Shown here one piece after another: positions 41,600 to 64,000 of a stretch of DNA of 64,000 nt. The first letter of the stretch is position 1. Each line of letters opens with the position of its first letter. Origin of the DNA: Isochrysis galbana (lineage: Eukaryota > Haptophyta > Isochrysidales > Isochrysidaceae); contig CM030938.1 of assembly GCA_018136815.1 (NCBI GenBank), positions 718,128 through 782,127 of the forward strand, written 5' to 3'. The notes beneath the pieces were generated by a model. That model was given only the letters and a program-made list of their open reading frames with translations. It made no database searches and was not told where the DNA came from. The translations under genes and the position numbers were made by a program.

Positions 41600-43380
41600 A
41601 CGACGAAGTGGGGGATGAAGACAATATGCGTGTCCACAGCACATTTGAGTTTGCGCACGATGGATACGTAATCAATTGGCGGTGTTGTCGACATGGGACA
41701 CAAACGACTACACAACTATACACGAGTGTCCGTCGAATGCACGACGATGTCTCTCTCGCAAGGTCTCGGCGGGTGGCCCGGTGGCGGCTGTTGCTGTGTG
41801 AAGGAGAAGTTAGCGCAGTACATCCCGCTTCCGATGGCGCCGATGCCCGTAATGGACGAAAATGAGTCCAGACGAAGGTGACCGGCCTACGATTCTTGTA
41901 CTCGGTGACTTCTCATCTTGTAGAGATTCTTGGGCGATCGTTGATGACTACTCGTCGGAAATATGTAAAGTCGTGCGTGAGAGGAGCTACCTCATACTTC
42001 TCCTTGAAAAAGTGGGACGAGCTCTCATGACCTACATACAGCCAACACTTTAGTGTGTGCACTGGGGCCCTGTCGCAACCGGTCTGCCACAACCCCAACG
42101 GCACGGGACCTAAAGTACCCCCACTCTGGGCGGATATTTGGAGCAACTTAGACTGCAGCATCATACATAACGTCTTCCGAGAAGACGGCATCACGGCCTA
42201 CACAAGCGACGAATGTGAACAATATTCAAGTAACAATGATAGTAGTACATGTATTCACTTTAAAGGTGAGTTCATAAACAGGGAGAACTTTTTAGACTCT
42301 TGGAACCCAATAGTAGACAACGCTGAAGGCGTCCGCCCGAGAAGCCCCACACATACAACACCAAGCCCATGACATAGGACCGACGCCAATCTCGACATCT
42401 CGACGCCTCGAAAGTGACATCACTAGCTAGTCATTAGACATACGCATCAATAGCGAGGGAGAATACTTCATCCTACAAAAAGGAGCGTGGCATGAAATCG
42501 AGCTATCGTCTATCATACCTTGGCGCGCCCATCATAGGTGACCGTATACTAACACCACCGTCACACCTAGACCCAATACCCCCGGCCAAATGGGGCAAAG
42601 GATACAAAAGGCCAAAATTCGCTTGGCAATCCCCCTCCTAGAAGAGCACTCACTAGAGCCGGAGCGACTCCCCTCGACAAGAGTGAAATGCAACATTTGA
42701 CCAAAGCCATCGTCAACCGATCGACTACAAACCGCAAACAAACCGGCCCCAAGGTATGGGAATCCAAGCTCCTTGTGAATTCCGAAACATGGACTCATAT
42801 AGCCCGGATATTCGCCTCGCCACTAGCCACCACACGCGCGGCGACACATATATGCACTTCCAGCAAATCACTCACCGCCGCATCGGTACTGCCAAGCGTT
42901 TCCCAGACCGGGACCCAAGATGTAGATTTTGCAAAATGGACAATAAATAAACCTCCCTACGCATAGGAGTATGCAGTATGCCCGGCCCGAGCAGACCCAA
43001 TCTTTGACACTATACACGATCTCACCAACCTCACACCCCGCAACAGCACCAACGACCGGACCGGCAAGCCGCTTAAGCAAAAGACAGGCTTTTCATTCTA
43101 CCCGATACCTCCGCCCCGCACTCAATATAAGTCGGGACCGAGACCGCCGGCCGCCGCCAGCCCGGTAGGCGTAGGAGGAAGGGGGAATAGATCACCGGGG
43201 AGGGGGCTCGGGCCACCGGACCATATGTGAGCCCTTTACCCCTATCTCCTTAGTATTAGTGCACGTGGTGAGTCGAGAGCGTCGCCTAATGGCGTGGGGG
43301 AAAGGGCCGGGGGAGTGGGCGCTGTAGAATGTTGCGTGAAAGTAGTGGTTCTAGAGCTGCGTGCGCGGTAAGAAAATTAA
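41600..43380 (+). mobile_element. Degenerate LINE relative
   Basis: Plus-strand fragments in several frames match the C-terminal part of the 896-codon ORF: SYRLSYLGAPIIGDRI then PPAKWGKGYKRPKF (about 42500-42640) and ITHRRIGTAKRF...CRFC (about 42850-42945). The 3' part (43170-43380) matches the family 3' UTR, including GTAAGAAAATTAAAAAAA at the end. Stops and frameshifts are frequent. The left limit is not defined, and nothing else coding is evident from 41445. Confidence 0.65.
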
Positions 43381-43694
43381 AAAAATATGGCATGCAGGCC
43401 CAGCACACACCACTGACCCAAACCCTCCCAAGTAGGCACGCCTGGATCGCACGCCCTTGCCCTCACCGGCCAACGCCGACTGGCCCGGTTCTTAACGAAA
43501 TTCTCCCGTCCCCTACACAATCCGTTGGTCGTCTGCATCATGTGTGATTCTTCTTCGTTCCGTCCGAGAATGTCTCTCCTCACCGCCCGGTCCCTCGTCC
43601 TCCTCGTCCCTCGCTTAGTAAAGAACCCAGTAACTCAGACACATTGTGCGCCATGTGCCACTAGAGTAGAGGTCTTACTCGAGGTGAGGTTGAT

Positions 43695-57258
<13,564 letters not shown>

Positions 57259-57380
57259 CCGCACCAGCGAGGACGCCGCGCCGCGCCGCGCCGCCCTCGC
57301 CACCCGTCCCGTCCATTCACAGCTCGCGCGTTGACGGTGATGTGATGAATAGATAGGTTAGTCTTGTAGAGAACTAGCTA

Positions 57381-57905
57381 CACTTAGTTCAGCAAGGGCG
57401 GGGCAGCGGGGCACGAGATCCCCCCTCCCGCCCTCTCTCTCTCTCTCCACTCCCTCCTAGATCGGAGGAAGGAACCACCCCACCCACCTGCCATGCCACT
57501 TGGCAGGCAGGGCCAGACTGTATTGTAACTGCACTGCCAATCCCAATCCCCAATCCTATTTTTACCTATTGTTAGCTTTTCGCTTTTCTACCTTCTACCT
57601 TCAAGTATCTAACCTCTAACTCGAACTACGAGAAATATTGCTAGTGCTAGGGCGGTCAACAGGTCAAACGGATCAAAACAGGGCTTTTCCTTAACTAGTA
57701 GTACTTTTCACTACATCCATTATGGATACGTCCAATGGATGTATCTCTTTATCCTTATACTGAGGTCTCATGCCTCATGCACTGGGGTGCATCCCACATG
57801 CAGCTGATGGTGGTGGTGGGGCGAGGGACCAGGGGAGTAGGGGTGTAGAACGCTTGCGTGAGCGCATAGTGGGTCCAGTCGCGTGCGCGGCGAGAATATT
57901 GTGAA
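57381..57905 (+). mobile_element. Diverged copy of the short retroelement family
   Basis: Holds the body signature 'GGGGCACGAGATCCCCCC...GGAACCACC' and the 3' signature GGTGTAGAACGCTTGCGTGA followed by GCGGCGAGAATATT. The 5' part is diverged and no target duplication was found. The stretch to 58319 contains no other gene I can support. Confidence 0.6.
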
Positions 57906-58319
57906 ACTTAATTTCGGCGAATCCTCGGGAATTGCGAGTCTGCTTTCACCGCTCTCCAAGCATCAGTGGGTTGCGTACGATTGGTGCCACGTGTGTGCCT
58001 ATTGCATGGGGTCAAGGGCAGGGTCTCGGCTCCCAGACCTAGGTGTTAACGTCATCGGCGGGTCTCGCTCGAGGATGATACCAATTCGATGCCAATAGGG
58101 TGGAGAGCCGGTATCAGTATCTAGGAGTCCCGTCATAGATGATGACGCAAATGAAGCGGATTCTACAGCGTATGAAGAGCAAATCCACAACTCGCCATGC
58201 CGCTGCCCTGCGTTCAATGTCCCTAGGACGGCCCCACGCACAGATCTTTGGCCGAGGGCGGACAATTACTGAGTGGGGAATGACAATTTTGACACGCTCG
58301 CTAGTAAACGGAGCTCTAA

Positions 58320-60555
58320 TCACAGCCGAATCCGATCGAGCATCGCCCAGTGTTCGAGAGGGCTCACTAGCGAGTTTGCGGCGATGAGCCCCGATGCCGC
58401 AACTGCCGGCATACCGATGCCCGGAAACGTACTATCACCTACGCACAAAAAGCCTGGTAGAGCGGTGCGTTGGCCTGGAAGTTGTCCCTGTCCCGCGGGG
58501 ACAAAGGGGCCGTAAGAACCTCCATCACGGCGTAGGAATCGTTCATGGGTGAGAGGCGTTGCTTCAAGCTTTATTTTCACCCGCGAACGAACATCCGGGA
58601 TTTGCCTGCGATGTTGTGACAAGCAACATCTCGAAAGTGAGCAGGAGAAGCGTCTTGTTCGCTCAAGCAGAGGAGGCAGAACCCTCAGAGTCAGAATACT
58701 ACTACTACTAGGTTTTGGGGCGCGGATACGATACGATGGCAGACAAAGGCCAGGCTTTAGGAGTGAGCAGTCAAAAGCTCCCTGCCGCCTTGATGGGCAT
58801 GCCGACGTGCTGTTCCCACTTATCTCGAGAAATGCACGCAAGCCGTGGACGCATTGCAGCTAGACAAGTCACCTTTCGATTGCGCGCCATAGCACCTCCA
58901 CAGCTTCCGCCTTCTTCTGCTTGTAGTCCGAGGAAGTGCGGTCGAGTCCGGCCCAGTTCTCATAAGGCTCCGTCGCCGGGACATACGCGTGGATGACGTG
59001 GCAACCTGAGCAAGTGGACAGGATAGGTCGTACTGGGCGTGGACAAGGTTGCTGTCTCACGCTTCGGGCCTCAAGCTGCGGAGCGGTCTGTCTCGGCCAC
59101 TCAGGGCTCCAGAGAATACACAAGAGACGGAGCTTCCGGACAGGCAACTTGCGGGCAATGAAGTCTGTTCCCATGGGCAAGGCAGCACGCCGTCCTAGTA
59201 GAGGCCTGCCTACCTTCCGGTGCGAGCGAAGGGTCGAGCATGCTGGCCATCGAAACGAGAACGGTGTTCCGCGGCGAGTCTACACCGACTTCCCAATCAC
59301 TGACGACGGCCCACTGCGCAGGAAATGCCTCCGAAGGCTCGGTGGGTAGGCCATATCCGTCGATGCCGACATGCAAATGGAGGAAGGACCCGCACCGCCC
59401 AACATTGCGCACGCGCTCTTCAAGCTCTGCGGCGAGCTCGGCAAGCTTTCCATCTGCAGTTTGGACTGCCTCCGAGTCATCACATCCCTCGCCTCGGGTG
59501 GAGGGAAAACTGGCCTTCACAAGTTTGAGGTTGCTCCACAGGTCTGCGTTGGAGACAACGGCTTGACGTGCTCGCACCACGGATCCTCCCTCAAGCTCGA
59601 CGCCGACCGCACGTCCACCTTCGACGACCAAGGACTTGACGTTTGCCCGTAGGCGCACCTCGGAGTCGGGTTGCTTGTTCACTCCCCGCACGAGTGCCTG
59701 CACAATTGAGGCGGTGCCTCCACGTGGGAAGTCGAGTTTGACTCCCGAACGGTAGAAATCGGAGAGCATGTAGGCCATCAGGGTCGTGGGCGCGTCCTTG
59801 ACTGTGGCCCCCTGTAGCAGGAAGCAAATCATGTCGAGCCAGTTCAAGATGAAAGGATCTGTCACACGCTCTTCCTCGAGGATTCGGGAGAAGGGCGCCT
59901 CCAAACGCGAGCCGCCAGCCAGAAGGACGCGAAGAAGTGCAGGGGCAAAGCGCACGCCCAATGTCAGGGCGGCCCAACCATCCATCCGGACAGCCGCGGA
60001 GGGCAAGTCGAAGATGGCGGTTCCCAGAGGTTCAACACGCGACATCAAGCGCGTCCACTGCTGGCGCGCGTCCGGCCCCCCATACAGGTCAAGCTTCCTC
60101 GCAAAGTCCTCCGCACCGACTGCCGCCGCAAAGTTGCCCTCGGGCAGATACGTGCCCCACCGGTCGTACGTGATCCACTCGGGCTCCTCGCCAATGATGT
60201 GGAAGACGTGTGCGAGTGGGTTGGGCGTCCTGCGCGGCGACAGTCCGGCGTAGAGCGAAGGGCCTGACTCGAAATGGAATCCGTTGACGCACCACTCGTG
60301 AGCAGCGCCGCCGGGCGCGTCGTGCGCCTCGCAGACGCAGACCGACTTGCCGTTGTGCGCGAGAAGCGCTGCGGCCGAGAGCCCGCCGATCCCGCTGCCG
60401 ATCACCACCACGTCAAACTCTCTCTTCAACTCTCTCTTTGAATCTCTTTCAAGCTCTCTCTCAAAGACTCTCTCGCGTAGGCAGGCGTGCGCCCGCGGCG
60501 GTACGACGGGACGACTGAGCGCGAGAGTGGCCACTGCCACGCTGGGTAGCAGCAT
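58320..60555 (-). CDS. Carotenoid cis-trans isomerase (CRTISO-type FAD oxidoreductase)
   Basis: Three exons, 59214-60555, 58873-59005 and 58320-58605, with introns of 208 and 267 nt (GT-AG, in phase), giving about 586 aa. The FAD-binding motif VVVIGSGIGGLSAAALLAHN starts near residue 49, followed by GGAAHEW and FESGPSLYAGLS. The middle has DFPRGGTASIVQALVRG. The C-terminus has HAYVPATEPYENW, ATPLTHERFLRRDGGSYGP and CVGDSTFPGIGMPAVAASG, all characteristic of plant and algal CRTISO and related desaturases. The first 48 residues (MLLPSVAVATLALSRPVV, then a basic/acidic repeat ERELERDSKRELKRE) look like a signal plus transit peptide. It should isomerise prolycopene-type carotenoids in the plastid; a CRTISO-like paralogue is the main alternative. 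Confidence 0.9.
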
Positions 60556-60869
60556 CGATCTCTGCTCGTCCTCCCGAGGGGTAGAGGTGGTTCAAGGGGC
60601 GAGTGGGGGAGGGGTGGGGCGGGCTAAACAGAGGGGGGTTAGGAGGGGGGTGGGTAGGCTGGTTGGGTGGGTGGCGGGCGGAGGGAGGCAGGGACGGGGG
60701 GGAGGGGAGGGATGGAGTGGGCCACCGAGCCGACGACGGAAACGGCAGCCCCCGACGTCGGGCAGGAGAAGCAGAGGATATTTCCACGACGTTTACCTAC
60801 GCGAGCGAGGCGCGAGATCGTCCATCGTCCCCCTGAGAACTCTTTACTTGTAAACGGGCGTGTGAACCT

Positions 60870-61048
60870 AGATGGGAAATACGTATTTACCGTATTTGGC
60901 CAGAGGCCAAATACATATGTATTTGGCTGTATTTGAAGCGCGTCCTGGGTTGTAGGCCTCGAATGTATTTGAAATGTATTTGACCGGAGGCCAAATACAT
61001 ATGTATTTGGCTATATTTGCAGGCCCCAGTGCCGTATTTCCCATCCAG
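60870..61048 (+). mobile_element. MITE-like repeat, copy C, with inverted termini
   Basis: Starts GATGGGAAATACGTATTTAC and ends GCCGTATTTCCCATC, so the outer 15 bases form inverted repeats (GATGGGAAATACG). Two copies of the palindromic core GGCCAAATACATATGTATTT lie inside. It is about 179 bp and 315 bp upstream of the CRTISO start codon. Left and right flanks (CCTA and CAGG) show no obvious duplication. Confidence 0.85.
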
Positions 61049-61640
61049 GCGTGTGAATCACCGTGTGAATCACCTCCGTCGAAAACGGGCATGCACCGCG
61101 CCCGGTCTCGATTTGAAGTTGAGCTCTTTATTAAGCCCTTTCCGACTTTAGCGTCTTTCCTCATCGTCAATATTTGGGGTTACGTTTTGGTTGTGGGGGC
61201 CCAAGGGGAAGGTCTGTGTCGAGTCGAGCGGAGCCGGAGGGCCCTGAGCCACTCCGTCGCGAGCGGCACCGGCGGCTAGCGCGGCGCTTTGGCCCTCCTC
61301 CCCGCCGGGAGTCGGGTGAATGAAATTCTGGACTGGGTCGGGCAACCCCATTTGGGTGTCTGGATTGGGGACGAACGGCGAACGAAGGGCGGTGGGGCGG
61401 TGAGGCGCTCCTAGCGGCCCTAGTGTGTTGGGTTGTAAGAGATTGTTAGACCTACAAAGAAATCTTCCCTCAGGGAGGGAGCCTAGGCTGCTAGAGTGCA
61501 GCGACGCAGCGAACAACGACGGACAACGAACCTGAGAACAACAGGATACACCAACTCACGAACACACCGGAATCATTCACCCAAACCAAGCAAATTATCA
61601 AGCAACCGCGACCCCAAATCACCGATAACCCAAACACGTC
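61049..61640. other. No gene recognised
   Basis: Short frames only. No family, RNA gene or repeat is evident in this spacer between the MITE-like copy and the GGC/GGT minisatellite. Confidence 0.4.
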
Positions 61641-61644
61641 GCGA

Positions 61645-62115
61645 GAGACGGAGAGAGAGGTGAGGGAGGCGGCGGTGAGGGAGGCGGCGGTGAGGGAGGC
61701 GGCGGTGAGGGAGGCGGAGGCGAGGGCGGCGGTGGTGAAGGCGGTGGCGGGGAGGGCGGTGGCGGTGAAGGCGGTGGCGAGGAGGGAGGCGGGGGAGAAG
61801 GCGGCGGCGGTGAGGGAGGCGGTGGTGATGGTGGTGGCGGAGACGGCGGCGGTGGTGAGGGTGGCGGAGGCGGAGGTGAGGGAGGCGGCGGTGATGGAGG
61901 CGGCGGTGAGGGAGGCGGCGGTGAAGGCGGTGGCGGCGAGGGAGGCGGTGGTGACGGCGGCGGCGGCGAAGGCGGCGGCAGTGAAGGCGGCGAAGGCAGC
62001 GTTGGCGAGGGAGGCGGCGGCGAAGGCGGCAGTGGCGAGGGAGGCGGCGGTGAAGGCGGTGGCGGTGAGGGAGGCGGCGGTGAGGGCGGTGGAGGCGACG
62101 GTGGCGGAGGGGCGT
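61645..62115. repeat. GAGGGAGGCGGCGGT minisatellite
   Basis: About 470 bp of 9- to 15-bp G-rich units (GAGGGAGGCGGCGGT, GAAGGCGGTGGCG). Every frame is open in places, giving REAAVREAAV or HRRLPHRRLP strings, and these are not regarded as genes. After it (62150-62330) come several near-palindromic TATCCGGATA-like motifs. Confidence 0.9.
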
Positions 62116-62339
62116 CGATCTATTTAAGGTGGCCGGAAGAATAAGAATAAGTTTCTGATACCCGGATATTCCGAATATCTGGCATAACTGGCATGTCTGC
62201 CCCACTATCAGTATCTATCTGGATATTCCTAATGAGCTCCAGAGGTATCCGGATACTATCTGGATACCAAATCTGAACTCCAACCAGATATCCAGATTGC
62301 TCAAATCAAACCTGTTACGGGTCTTAGTTTACTGATAGT

Positions 62340-63075
62340 TCGGCGTAGCTAGTAGATAGCAGAATAAAGTAGCTCGTAGGAGGAGTGAGTGAGGAGTAGC
62401 TAGTAGAAAGTAGAAAGTAGCTCGTAGGAGGAGTAGCTAGTAGAAAGTAGCTCGTATTAGGAGGAGTAGCTAGTTAGTAGAAAGTAGCTCGTGGGAGGCG
62501 TAGCTAGTAGATAGAATAAAGTAGCTCGTAGGAGGAGTAGCTAGTAGAAAGTAGCTCGTAGGAGGAGTAGCTAGTTAGTAGAAAGTAGCTCGTGGGAGGC
62601 GTAGCTAGAGTAGTAGATAGAATAAAGTAGCTCGTAGGAGGAGTAGCTAGTAGAAAGTAGCTCGTAGGAGGAGTAGCTAGTTAGTAGAAAGTAGCTCGTG
62701 GGAGGCGTAGCTAGAGTAGTAGATAGAATAAAGTAGCTCGTAGGAGGAGTAGCTAGTAGAAAGTAGCTCGTAGGAGGAGTAGGAGTAGCTAGTTAGTAGA
62801 AAGTAGCTCGTGGGAGGCGTAGCTAGTAGATAGAATAAAGTAGCTCGTAGGAGGAGTAGCTAGTAGAAAGTAGCTCGTAGGAGGAGTAGCTAGTTAGTAG
62901 AAAGTAGCTCGTGGGAGGCGTAGCTAGAGTAGTAGATAGAATAAAGTAGCTCGTAGGAGGAGTAGCTAGTAGAAAGTAGCTCGTAGGAGGAGTAGCTAGT
63001 TAGTAGAAAGCTAGAGCAGTAGATAGAATAAAGTAGCTCGTAGGAGGAGTAGCTAGTTAAAAATAGCTCGTAGAA
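62340..63075. repeat. Higher-order satellite, about 105-bp unit
   Basis: The basic element is 'AGTAGCTCGTAGGAGGAGTAGCTAGTAGAA'. Six to seven higher-order units of 100-113 bp each start at a 'GATAGAATAAAG' marker (62511, 62617, 62722, 62831, 62935, 63018). Units differ by small insertions such as AGTAGT and TAGT. Confidence 0.9.
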
Positions 63076-63139
63076 GCGCGGAGCCGTCGCCCCCCCCCGC
63101 GCGCGGTGGAGGTTTTGACCGGGTGAGACTCAGGCACGT

Positions 63140-63515
63140 CGTCCCCCCGCCCCTCTCTCTCTCTCTCCCTCTCCCCCTCTCTCTCCCTCGATCTCTCTCT
63201 CTCTCTCTCTCCTCTCTTTTCTCTCTCTCTCTCTCTTTTTCCCTCTCTCTCTCTCTCTCTCCCTCTCTCTCTATCTCTCTCCCTCCCTCCTCTCTCTCTT
63301 CTCTCTCTCTTCTCTCTCTCTCTCTCTCTTCTCTCTCTTTTCTCTCTCTCTCTCTCTCTCTCTTCTCTCCCTCTCCCTCTCCCTCTCTCTCCCCACCCAC
63401 GGCCGTGGCCACCCCCCCACCCCGCGCTGGTGTGTGCGCCACGCACCCCCTCCTCCCTCCCCCCCCCTCCCCTTCCGCCCCCCTCCCCCCCCCCCCCCCC
63501 GGTCCTCCCCGTCCC
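63140..63515 (+). promoter_or_regulatory. Pyrimidine-rich region upstream of the S18 gene
   Basis: About 260 bp of (CT)n and (CTTT)n followed by C-runs up to about 63500, on the sense strand of the ribosomal protein gene whose start codon is at 63621. Pyrimidine-rich starts are common for ribosomal protein genes in many eukaryotes. No TATA box is seen. Function is inferred from position only. Confidence 0.35.
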
Positions 63516-63620
63516 CGCGCTGCTCGCACTCGCACTCCGGCCTGAGCGCACGCGCACGCGCGCGCGAGGACTTCGGCTCGTGAGGCCGCTCCGCACACAC
63601 CACAGGACACTCGGCCAGCC

Positions 63621-64000
63621 ATGGGCTCGCTCATCATGAACGAGTCCAACTTCCAGCACATTCTGCGTGTCCTCAACACCAACCTGGATGGAAAGGTCAA
63701 GGTCATGTTTGCGCTCACCTCGATCAAGGGTGTGGGACGACGCTTCTCAAACATCTGCTGCAAGAAGGCCGAGGTCGACCTTACCAAGCGGTGCGCGCCT
63801 TGCCCAGGCGGCTATACTCGCCACGCTAGGAGAAGCGCGGAGCGGGATGCCGGCAATCCGGTGACACATCCCCGGCTGCATTTGTCAGGGCGGGTGAGCT
63901 GACCGCCGAGGAGGTCGAGCGTCTCGTGACCATTGTGCAGAACCCCCGGCAATTCAAGGTGCCGGACTGGATGCTTAACCGGAAGAAGGACAACAAAGAT
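63621..64000 (+). CDS. RPS18: 40S ribosomal protein S18 (uS13), 5' part
   Basis: Exon 1 (63621-63790) encodes [20 protein letters not shown] and continues to VDLTKR. A 98-nt GT-AG intron (63791-63888) follows, and exon 2 begins with GCGGGTGAGCTG to give [20 protein letters not shown], matching S18 across the junction. The window ends at KKDNKD, about halfway through the usual 150 residues. The protein is part of the head of the small subunit and contacts tRNA and 28S rRNA. The splice phase and the conserved IKGVGRRF motif make the identification firm. Confidence 0.95.

Noticed and set aside
61573-62205. ORFs encoding REAAV or HRRLP strings
   Set aside because: Minisatellite translation without any non-repetitive segment or start context.

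Overview
The window is nuclear DNA from a eukaryote, most likely a single-celled alga. Its genes have GT-AG introns: in the genes whose structure I could solve they are mostly 65 to 373 nt long. One gene is a carotenoid cis-trans isomerase with a presequence ahead of its FAD fold, which points to a plastid. Protein-coding DNA is GC-rich, and much of the rest is microsatellite, poly-C/poly-G tract or transposable element. I cannot name the species. A haptophyte or another alga with a secondary plastid would fit the NACHT/LRR proteins, the glycan enzymes with cysteine-rich domains and the Deltex-like ligase, but this is inference. A run of 100 N at 6338-6437 marks an assembly gap.

1-9.3 kb is a repeat-rich, rearranged region. 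It holds two small AT-rich ORFs, a hAT element with matching terminal inverted repeats (2628-3740), a fragment of the LRR gene, the 3' end of a WD40 gene facing left, a partial HNH-like gene, and a second hAT element. That second element is split by one retroelement (6718-7466) and has another (7732-8872) just after its stop. 9.9-14.3 kb holds a NACHT ATPase gene, truncated and joined to WD40 sequence, followed by an HNH-like gene. The WD40-end/HNH block of this locus (12513-13630) is an inverted, nearly identical copy of 4890-6007. 15.4-19.4 kb holds a long leucine-rich-repeat gene on the minus strand.

20-34 kb carries an unknown ORF, two sulfotransferase genes, an ExoIII-family AP endonuclease and a GT47 exostosin-type glycosyltransferase. 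These four enzymes are all on the minus strand. The two sulfotransferases and the glycosyltransferase could act together on sulfated extracellular or scale polysaccharide. 35.3-39.8 kb is a nested block of retroelements, including a 3-kb LINE derivative with one intact 896-codon ORF that has no reverse transcriptase domain. 39.9-41.4 kb is a WWE-WWE-RING (Deltex-like) ubiquitin ligase gene. 41.6-43.4 kb is a decayed relative of the LINE.

43.7-57.3 kb is one 14-exon VPS13 lipid-transfer gene (about 3880 aa, minus strand), solved here exon by exon. It includes a dysferlin-type (DysF) domain and an internally duplicated 497-aa module. 58.3-60.6 kb is the carotenoid isomerase gene (3 exons, minus). 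61.6-63.1 kb is two satellite blocks. The window ends inside the gene for ribosomal protein S18 (plus strand).

The most unusual signals are the NACHT/WD40/HNH locus with its inverted duplication and one-exon-per-repeat WD40 array, the family of retroelements that leave 17-bp target-site duplications, the RT-less LINE ORF, the two apparent 29-nt introns of the LRR gene, and the VPS13-DysF fusion.
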